Shown here: positions 5,690 to 6,537 of the stretch, piece after piece
Layout: each line of letters starts with the position of its first letter
How positions within the stretch are numbered: position 1 is the stretch's first letter
Assembly (NCBI GenBank): GCA_025458365.1
Contig: JALOSP010000228.1
Location: 1-6,537, forward strand
Direction: 5' to 3'
Length of the DNA: 6,537 bases
From: Hyphomonadaceae bacterium
GTDB taxonomy: Bacteria; Pseudomonadota; Alphaproteobacteria; Caulobacterales; Aquidulcibacteraceae
Position numbers and translations under genes: made by a program
The notes under the pieces: generated by a model
Database searches by the model: none
Told to the model about the DNA's origin: nothing
The model's input: only the letters and a program-made list of their open reading frames with translations

Positions 5690-6537
5690 ATGGGATTGCG
5701 TGTAGCCGTGGTGGGCGCCACCGGGAATGTCGGGCGCGAGATGCTCAACATCCTGGATGAATTGAAGTTCCCGGTATCGGAGGTGGCAGCGCTGGCCTCG
5801 CGCCGCTCGATTGGCCGGGAAGTGTCGTTCGGTGATCGCACGCTGAAATGCCAGTCGCTGGAAGACTTCGATTTCAAGGGCTGGGACCTGTGCATGATGA
5901 GCGCGGGCGGCAAGATTTCCAAGGAATACTCGCCCAAGATCGGCGCAGCAGGCTGCATCGTGATCGACAACAGTTCGACCTGGCGCACCCATGCCGACGT
6001 GCCGCTGATCGTGCCGGAAGTGAACCCGGACGCGGTTGATGGCTACAGTAAGCTCAACATCATCGCCAACCCGAATTGCTCCACCGCCCAGCTGGTCGTG
6101 GCGCTGAAGCCGCTGCACGATATCGCGACCATCACCCGCGTGGTGGTCTCGACCTATCAGTCAGTGTCCGGGACCGGCAAGGAGGCGATGGACGAATTGT
6201 GGACCCAGACCCGGGCGATCTTCGTCAATGATGCGGTGAAGGCGGAGATCTATCCCAAGCAGATTGCCTTCAATGTGATCCCCCATGGCGGGGACTTCAT
6301 GGAGGATGGCTATACCACCGAAGAGTGGAAGATGACGGTCGAGACCAAGAAGATCCTCGATCCACGCATCCGGCTGACAGCGACCTCGGTGCGGGTGCCG
6401 GTGTTTGTCTGTCATTCCGAAGCGGTGAATATCGAATTTGCCGACCCGATCAGTGTGGAACAGGCCTGGGCAGCGCTGGAAGATGCCCCCGGCGTGGTGT
6501 TGCTGGACCGGCGTGAGGATGGTGGCTATGCCACGCC
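5690..6537 (+). CDS. asd: Aspartate-semialdehyde dehydrogenase (3' end outside window)
   Basis: Asd reduces beta-aspartyl phosphate to aspartate semialdehyde with NADPH. This is the branch point leading to diaminopimelate and lysine, and to threonine, methionine and isoleucine. The frame is open from ATG 5690 to the window end (282 codons plus two bases); family members are about 335-370 aa, so some 55-85 residues are missing. The N-terminus MGLRVAVVGATGNVG carries the NADP-binding glycine loop (GATGNVG, residues 9-15). IDNSSTWR (93-100) and VPEVN (107-111) follow. The active-site nucleophile is Cys130 in NPNCST. The segment STYQSVSGTGKEAMDEL, the substrate-binding region around NVIPHGGDF, and the acid/base His242 in RVPVFVCHSEAVNIEF are all present. 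The residue before His242 is Cys, where relatives often have Gly or Ser. The start is fixed by a strong ribosome site. The protein is cytoplasmic and appears intact as far as visible. Confidence 0.96.
   Translation, partial: MGLRVAVVGATGNVGREMLNILDELKFPVSEVAALASRRSIGREVSFGDRTLKCQSLEDFDFKGWDLCMMSAGGKISKEYSPKIGAAGCIVIDNSSTWRTHADVPLIVPEVNPDAVDGYSKLNIIANPNCSTAQLVVALKPLHDIATITRVVVSTYQSVSGTGKEAMDELWTQTRAIFVNDAVKAEIYPKQIAFNVIPHGGDFMEDGYTTEEWKMTVETKKILDPRIRLTATSVRVPVFVCHSEAVNIEFADPISVEQAWAALEDAPGVVLLDRREDGGYAT

Noticed and set aside
2621..6118. A 1165-codon stop-free frame on the minus strand, antisense to bamD, recN and the start of asd
   Set aside because: bamD, recN and asd all share one plus-strand frame, and this antisense frame is codon-aligned with it. 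Antisense stops would need sense codons TTA, CTA or TCA, which this GC-rich genome avoids. The translation is His/Arg/Gly-rich with no recognisable domain, and the sense genes are unambiguous.

Overview
The window looks like a chromosomal core region of an alphaproteobacterium, most likely of the order Sphingomonadales. This placement is inferred from the high G+C content, the protein sequences (Gln/Pro-rich FtsZ linker, ComL-type BamD, alphaproteobacterial Xre regulator) and the gene order. It was not tested by any search.

Layout: the window opens inside ftsZ (+), which ends at 991 with its conserved C-terminal peptide. A strong hairpin follows (1016-1058), then lpxC (+, to 2082). A single-domain Xre-type regulator lies on the minus strand (2115-2633), convergent with lpxC. 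After a 221-bp divergent gap come bamD (+, to 3823) and recN (+, 3875-5560), close together and probably co-transcribed. A 129-bp gap leads to asd (+, from 5690), which runs off the window end. No tRNA, rRNA, CRISPR array, insertion sequence or phage gene is visible. No stretch over 300 bases lacks a gene.

Functional theme: most genes serve growth of the cell envelope. FtsZ builds the division ring. LpxC commits precursors to lipid A. BamD helps insert outer-membrane proteins. Asd supplies aspartate semialdehyde for diaminopimelate (peptidoglycan, lysine) and for threonine and methionine. RecN, a DNA double-strand-break repair ATPase, accompanies bamD, as I recall it also does in other alphaproteobacteria. 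The Xre regulator between lpxC and bamD is the least expected gene, and its targets cannot be read from the sequence.

I see no clear undescribed multi-gene system. The points most worth a second look are a perfect 13-bp inverted repeat just inside recN, the extended hairpin that may uncouple ftsZ from lpxC, the regulator inserted in an otherwise conserved envelope cluster, and a promoter-like element overlapping that regulator's only plausible start codon.
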